Below are positions 59,332-64,000 of a DNA stretch of 64,000 bases, piece after piece. Every line of letters starts with the position of its first letter. Position 1 is the stretch's first letter. The DNA lies in NCBI RefSeq assembly GCF_900110995.1, contig NZ_FOJF01000001.1, positions 389,199-453,198 on the forward strand, written 5' to 3'. A model generated the notes under the pieces. That model did no database searches and had not been told where the DNA came from. It was given only the letters and a program-made list of their open reading frames with translations. The translations under genes and the position numbers were made by a program. The stretch comes from Chitinophaga sp. YR573. GTDB lineage: Bacteria > Bacteroidota > Bacteroidia > Chitinophagales > Chitinophagaceae.

Positions 59332-62300
59332 CACCTGTTCTTTTATTAATGGGAGTTTGACGTAGAAAGTAGTCCCTACTGTCAATTGTGTTTCAAAACT
59401 GATTTCCCCATGCGCCTGCTCCACAATGTTTTTACACATAGCCAGGCCAAGGCCGGTACCGGAATTCTTTGTAGTAAAGTTAGGTACGAAGATTTTAGAC
59501 TGGATCTCAGGAGGAATACCATCCCCGTTATCTGATACACTGATCACCACCCAGCCCTGCTCTACCTCATTCATACTAATATTCACCTCTCCTTCCCTGT
59601 CTTCCGGAATAGCCTGGATAGCGTTCTGCAACAGGTTGGTAAACAGCCTGTTCATCTGCGTCTTATCCGCAAATACATAAAAGGCATGCCCCGGTGGATT
59701 AAAGTGAATATTGCAGTTCTGATGGCTCTGGTAGAGGTCCTTCAGAGAATGCAGTACTTCATTTAAGAGCAATACCTCATCATTAGACTCATCAATCCTG
59801 GAGAAAGCAGAGAAATCTGATGCAATATTTGAAAGATGATCTATCTGTTCTACCAGCGTACGCGCCACATTATGAGACAGTTGCTTTACATTAGGTGCAT
59901 CATTGTCAATAGCCCGCTGTAAATACTGGATACTCAGCTTCATCGGTGTAAGCGGATTCTTGATCTCATGGGCTACCTGCCGGGCCATTTCCCTCCAGGC
60001 TCCTTCCCGCTCACTCTTCGCCAGTCTGGCCGCACTCACTTCCAGTTTGCGCACCATCTTGTTATATTCCTTTACCAGGGCGCCTATCTCATCATCCTTA
60101 GACCATTCTATTTCATCATTCTGTTGTCCCAGACTCACATGCCGGAGTTTCTCCGTTACCAGGGAGAACGATTTGGTGATAGAATTAGTGATCAGCAAAG
60201 CCAGTAAACCAGCTATCAGGAAGATAAATGCATTAAAGTTAATCAGCGCTACCAGGAAATTGGAAATCTGCTGATTTAGTTCTGTCTGTGTAGCAAAGTA
60301 AGGAACGTTCAGATAAGCAAAGATTTCCCCGTTACTGCGCAAAGGAGCATAACCAGACAGATAGTTCATAGAACCGATCGTTTCCCGCTGAATCCACTGG
60401 ATTTTCTGTTCCCTGTATAAATGCAGATAAGCATCAGGATTGATCTTCCTGGATAACAATCCCTTTTCGGTAATTAAAGGCTGGGTAGTAATCTGCAGAT
60501 TACCATCCCGGTCATACACGTTGATATCCAAAGCACGGTCATCTGCAATTTCACTGATAGCCGAAGAAAGACTCGCCTGGAAAATAGGATCATAGAGATC
60601 ATCCAGATCATCAAACATCCTTTGGGTGGAAAATACTTTCTCTACATCATGGGTTACTTCGTTAATAGTATGGCTTAATCTCTCCTTATTCTCTCTCTCT
60701 GAACGATCTATAAAAAATAATATCGTAGTAAGACCTAAAATGATAAAGGCAAATACGACAATAAAAATGATAGTACCGTGTACCTTTTTACGAATACTGA
60801 TGTTAACCAGCGCTTTGAGATTCCCGATACGCATACGTGCTTTAACAAGCAGATCAAGCACCCGGTAGATAACAATGATCAGCAGGAAAAGACAAAACAT
60901 GTAGGCAAAGAGGGTGATAAACTCCACAAAACTCCTGTTCTCCTTGACGACTATCACTACTTTATCCCTGGATGCTTTGTAGGTCATCTCTGAAAAACCG
61001 TTTACGGAGCGAATCGCTATCTCTTCTTTGGGTAAATCCGATGTATACAATTTTACCTCAAATGGATAATCATTATTGTTGATCACCAGTTGCCCCTTAT
61101 CATATATAGCATATGAATACGGAACAGAAGATTCCTTTTCCGGATCATATATCTCTCCATCTACTAATAATTCCGGGTAAAGACGTTGTGTATTTACCAC
61201 TGCCGGTGTTAACTCATACACCAGGTAACCGGATTTTATCCCATTACGATAGAAGTCTTTCCGGCCTATATAACTGAAGTCGTTGAAACCACGTTCATTA
61301 TAATAAAGATCATTACCTATCAGTTCCGACTCCACCAGCATACGCCTGCTAAGAATAGAGAAACTACTGGTATCTCCCCCATAAATCGGCATTCCATTTT
61401 CATCGAATGCATAGAAAGTAACGTTAAAGCGCCCCAGATATCCTTTGAAATATTTTTGTTTGAGTTCATTTTCCAGCATAGCCCTGGGCATGTTGCTCAC
61501 GTTGTTCTGCTGGAAGAATAATTGCAGCAGTTCATCATTCTCCATCTGTTTCGTCACATCCGTCAGCAGCATCTCCAGGTAAGGATCTTTCTGCTTCGAT
61601 AACTCTATGGCCATCCTCTCACGCAATGAAATCTCCTTTTGATCATTATAATATACCAATACCGCTGAAGTGGTAATCGTTAATAAAAACAACCAGAAAA
61701 GAAAAGGTACCGTGGCCAAACTATTCTCAAAACGAACAGACAAAATATCAAGTAGTACAACGTATAATATCAGCCATACTACCAACACTACCGAGTAATA
61801 GATTTCCTGGTTGTGAATCCTGAATAACAACCATACAATCCCTACTACTGCTACGAAAATGTACTTGGTACGATGTCGGAAATTCGTCAGCTCGTTCAGC
61901 AGGTAGTTAATGATCTGTGAGAAAAACAGAAAACTAAAGGAGATAAATCCGAGGATGATAAATCCTATAATACTGTATTCATTCAGGCTGAAAAAGTTAG
62001 CTACATCGAAAGAGATCTTGGAGTCGATTACAAGACTCTGGATTAATTCCGAGAGGAATTGTCCGACGATATACATGAGTAAACTGGCCAGTATAATGAC
62101 CAGTCTTTGCTGCCATAAGTTCTTTACTACCGGCGGTTTAATGGTTTTTACGTGTTCACGGAAAAACAGTAATAACCAGAATGTAAGTAATACGTTCAAT
62201 AAGAGATCGCCCAATGAGCGGAAGATCTCATCTTTCGCATAAATGAGCGGAGTGAATATATTGAGTTCGCGTAAGTTAAAAGGGAATGGATATAAATAAC

Positions 62301-63096
62301 TGAGAATACGGAAGAAGAAGATCACCCCAAACAGGAAAAGAAACCCGTAGAGCGGGTTCTTTTGCTTTGCGAGCATGGCCGCAAACAAGTTGATAAATAT
62401 GAGTACACAGATACAACCTAATACACGTAAAATGACACTGAGGATGTTGGGCGGACCAGCATCCATTGTTCTGTCATAGTTCAGATAAAAGAGTATTAGG
62501 TTCTGGCCGTTTAAAACGGGAATACCTTTGGGGCGTAAATTAATAGAATATTCAGGCCCCAGCGCCGGTTTATCATAAAAGTGATCTACCAGGTAGTTGT
62601 TGCTGATACTGTATTCCATCATCACCGGGATGGCACCGATAAGGTATCTGTCGTGGCTATCCCTACTTCTTATCTTTTTACAGATCATCTCATAATACCC
62701 GTTCTTCAACTTTACGAAACGGGTACCAGGGACAAGAGGTGCCTGCTTCTCTTCCGGCTGTACTAGGTTGGTACTCCAGTATACAAGCCAGCGACCGGCA
62801 GAACTGCTATCGTATGCAAATACGTAGAAGTCCTGGTTGTCCAGGAGTTTTACCTCTTTTTCATTATATTTTCTTGCAAAAATATCATTGAGTAATACAG
62901 AATCTCCTGTAAGTTCTATGAATGATTGTTCCCGTTGACGGATACTTTTTTCCAGGCTGCGTTTTACTCCCTGCGGGGAAGAATAGTACGACCAGTAATT
63001 GCTGAAAAGAAAGGAAAAAGTAAATAACCAGGCAGCAATAATCAGCAGGTATCCATGCCGGATGAAGAAAAGTCTTATTTCTTTTATATCTAACAA
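59329..63096 (-). CDS. NtrY-like membrane sensor histidine kinase
   Basis: A 1255-residue kinase. The first third contains a long extracytoplasmic N-terminal part and a row of membrane helices (GCICVLIFINLFAAMLA, LVIILASLLMYIVGQFLSEL, IIGFIILGFISFSFLFFSQI, TVPFLFWLFLLTITTSAVLV). A second periplasmic region and helix pair follow, then a HAMP-like linker, HisKA with REMARQVAHEIKNPLTPMKL (NtrY-type), and HATPase with NLLQNAIQAIPED, SDNGDGIPPE and GTGLGLAMCKNIVEQ. The size is unusual. The frame starts with TTG directly after the mazG stop (TAATTG), so the start is uncertain. No response regulator is adjacent. Confidence 0.88.
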   Translation of the reverse strand: MLDIKEIRLFFIRHGYLLIIAAWLFTFSFLFSNYWSYYSSPQGVKRSLEKSIRQREQSFIELTGDSVLLNDIFARKYNEKEVKLLDNQDFYVFAYDSSSAGRWLVYWSTNLVQPEEKQAPLVPGTRFVKLKNGYYEMICKKIRSRDSHDRYLIGAIPVMMEYSISNNYLVDHFYDKPALGPEYSINLRPKGIPVLNGQNLILFYLNYDRTMDAGPPNILSVILRVLGCICVLIFINLFAAMLAKQKNPLYGFLFLFGVIFFFRILSYLYPFPFNLRELNIFTPLIYAKDEIFRSLGDLLLNVLLTFWLLLFFREHVKTIKPPVVKNLWQQRLVIILASLLMYIVGQFLSELIQSLVIDSKISFDVANFFSLNEYSIIGFIILGFISFSFLFFSQIINYLLNELTNFRHRTKYIFVAVVGIVWLLFRIHNQEIYYSVVLVVWLILYVVLLDILSVRFENSLATVPFLFWLFLLTITTSAVLVYYNDQKEISLRERMAIELSKQKDPYLEMLLTDVTKQMENDELLQLFFQQNNVSNMPRAMLENELKQKYFKGYLGRFNVTFYAFDENGMPIYGGDTSSFSILSRRMLVESELIGNDLYYNERGFNDFSYIGRKDFYRNGIKSGYLVYELTPAVVNTQRLYPELLVDGEIYDPEKESSVPYSYAIYDKGQLVINNNDYPFEVKLYTSDLPKEEIAIRSVNGFSEMTYKASRDKVVIVVKENRSFVEFITLFAYMFCLFLLIIVIYRVLDLLVKARMRIGNLKALVNISIRKKVHGTIIFIVVFAFIILGLTTILFFIDRSERENKERLSHTINEVTHDVEKVFSTQRMFDDLDDLYDPIFQASLSSAISEIADDRALDINVYDRDGNLQITTQPLITEKGLLSRKINPDAYLHLYREQKIQWIQRETIGSMNYLSGYAPLRSNGEIFAYLNVPYFATQTELNQQISNFLVALINFNAFIFLIAGLLALLITNSITKSFSLVTEKLRHVSLGQQNDEIEWSKDDEIGALVKEYNKMVRKLEVSAARLAKSEREGAWREMARQVAHEIKNPLTPMKLSIQYLQRAIDNDAPNVKQLSHNVARTLVEQIDHLSNIASDFSAFSRIDESNDEVLLLNEVLHSLKDLYQSHQNCNIHFNPPGHAFYVFADKTQMNRLFTNLLQNAIQAIPEDREGEVNISMNEVEQGWVVISVSDNGDGIPPEIQSKIFVPNFTTKNSGTGLGLAMCKNIVEQAHGEISFETQLTVGTTFYVKLPLIKEQV

Positions 63097-63861
63097 TTAT
63101 TCAGTTTTTTTTGCTTCGTTCCAGAGTTCATCCATTTCCACCAGTGACATTTCATCCAGGGATTTCCCTTTTTCAGTAGCCATTTTTTCTATGTATTGAA
63201 AACGGCGGATGAATTTTTTATTGGTACGTTCCAGTGCATTTTCTGCATCGATGTGTAAGAAACGGGAATAGTTAATTAAAGAAAACAGCACATCTCCGAA
63301 TTCAGCTTCTATATCTTTCTCTGTCCCTTTTTCTACCATCTCCTGTAATTCATCCATCTCTTCCTTTACTTTATCCCATACCTGCCGGCTATTCTCCCAT
63401 TCAAATCCTACCTGTTTGGCTTTGCCCTGCAATCTCATGGCTTTTACTAATGCAGGAAGTGCTTTGGGTACTCCACTGAGAACAGAAGTTTTTCCTTCTT
63501 TTAATTTTATTTTCTCCCAGTTTTGTTTCACCTGTTCTTCGTTATCCACTTTTACATCTCCATAGATATGTGGATGCCTGGTGATCAGTTTTTCACAGAC
63601 CCCGTTAATAACGTCTTCAATGGTGAACTGTTGTTGTTCCGTACCGATTTTTGAGTAGAAAACGATGTGAAGAAGCAGGTCGCCCAGTTCCTCTTTCATT
63701 GATTTCCAGTCTTCATCGGTGATGGCATCCACCAGTTCATATAATTCTTCAATTGTTTGTTGTCTGAGGGTATGGATGGTTTGTTTTTTGTCCCAGGGGC
63801 ATTTTTCCCTTAAGTCATCCATAATATGTAACAATCTTTCAAAAGCCGCATTATTTTCCAT
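63097..63861 (-). CDS. mazG: Nucleoside triphosphate pyrophosphohydrolase MazG
   Basis: A 254-residue two-domain MazG protein hydrolysing NTPs to NMP and pyrophosphate. The first domain has CPWDKKQTIHTLRQQTIEEL with EELYELVDAI and MKEELGDLLLHIVFYSKIG (metal Glu/Asp cluster); the second repeats it as KEEMDELQEMVE and IEAEFGDVLFSLINYSRF. HPHIYGDVKV and QNWEKIKLKEGK are standard linkers. Its stop abuts the kinase gene on the same strand. Confidence 0.95.
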   Translation of the reverse strand: MENNAAFERLLHIMDDLREKCPWDKKQTIHTLRQQTIEELYELVDAITDEDWKSMKEELGDLLLHIVFYSKIGTEQQQFTIEDVINGVCEKLITRHPHIYGDVKVDNEEQVKQNWEKIKLKEGKTSVLSGVPKALPALVKAMRLQGKAKQVGFEWENSRQVWDKVKEEMDELQEMVEKGTEKDIEAEFGDVLFSLINYSRFLHIDAENALERTNKKFIRRFQYIEKMATEKGKSLDEMSLVEMDELWNEAKKTE

Positions 63862-63942
63862 TTGTCAAATATAAGGTCCAAAGCGGTAAGGCTGCATGTG
63901 AAGATGTTAATTTCTTTTTATGAACGGATAGGCCAATTTAGT

Positions 63943-63950
63943 TACATTTG
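63943..63950 (+). promoter_or_regulatory. Bacteroidota -7 element (TACATTTG)
   Basis: TACATTTG fits TAnnTTTG and lies 18 bases before the ATG at 63969. Confidence 0.6.
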
Positions 63951-63968
63951 CCGACTAATTTTCAATTC

Positions 63969-64000
63969 ATGAATACCAAACACATTGCGCTTATTTCAGC
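63969..64000 (+). CDS. Start of a gene cut by the window end
   Basis: ATG at 63969 opens a frame reading MNTKHIALIS to the last complete codon. A -7 element lies just upstream. Too short to identify. Confidence 0.4.
   Translation, partial: MNTKHIALIS

Overview
The window comes from a Bacteroidota chromosome, most likely Chitinophagaceae (Chitinophaga or a close relative). The evidence is: several start-proximal TAnnTTTG promoter elements in place of sigma70 -10 boxes; long RHS proteins with Bacteroidota signal peptides; an outer-membrane beta-barrel receptor-like protein; MacB-type permeases; DUF1080, DUF3810 and MGH1-like proteins; and an ECF sigma/anti-sigma pair. No rRNA, tRNA, CRISPR array, integrase or transposase was recognised.

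Layout. 1-2.7 kb: housekeeping genes (DUF423 membrane protein, aroK, a phosphopantetheinyl transferase, dcd, a Crp-family regulator with a DUF2798 protein). 2.9-9.3 kb: accessory island with a large multidomain protein carrying a possible beta-beta-alpha-metal nuclease core and 93-bp tandem repeats, an RloA-type ATPase whose rloB partner survives only as a 5' stub, an AlbA_2/HATPase regulator, and a second decayed copy of the rloB start. 9.35-17.3 kb: MacB-type permease, DoxX-ArsR-AHSA1 operon with a twin-palindrome operator candidate, ECF sigma/anti-sigma pair (a truncated copy of the sigma gene start and leader precedes the permease) and an outer-membrane receptor-like protein. 17.4-28.7 kb: a minus-strand RHS polymorphic-toxin operon (coiled-coil outer-membrane protein, tail-fibre-like protein, toxin-less RHS protein, RHS protein with GIY-YIG-like C-terminus, immunity candidate), then a terminator and a second paralogous immunity candidate.

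29.2-33.2 kb is an AT-rich, defence-like stretch: a frameshifted gene, a stand-alone caspase/CHAT-like protein (His-Gly and Cys motifs), and a tightly coupled pair made of a PD-(D/E)XK-type nuclease and an unrecognised protein. 33.3-38.9 kb is a phage-flavoured cassette (two divergent paralogues of unknown function, small basic proteins, a replication-like protein, a DnaC-like ATPase, a membrane-anchored protein, an amidase) with no capsid, tail or integrase gene.

39-64 kb returns to ordinary chromosome: a cytochrome-c/beta-propeller protein and two DUF1080 proteins, a lipoyl-less GcvH-like protein with a methyltransferase, SRPBCC and YtxH proteins, TlpA-like oxidoreductase, yggS, acyl-CoA dehydrogenase, arginase family, MGH1-like glycosidase, DUF3810 metalloprotease, fructosamine kinase family, a hybrid histidine kinase, the yceD-rpmF-plsX operon, an NtrY-like kinase and mazG.

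The best candidates for an undescribed system are the 29.5-33.1 kb caspase/nuclease group, the RHS pair with its linked surface proteins, and the replication-plus-lysis cassette. All functional statements rest on motif recognition by eye; no database search was run.
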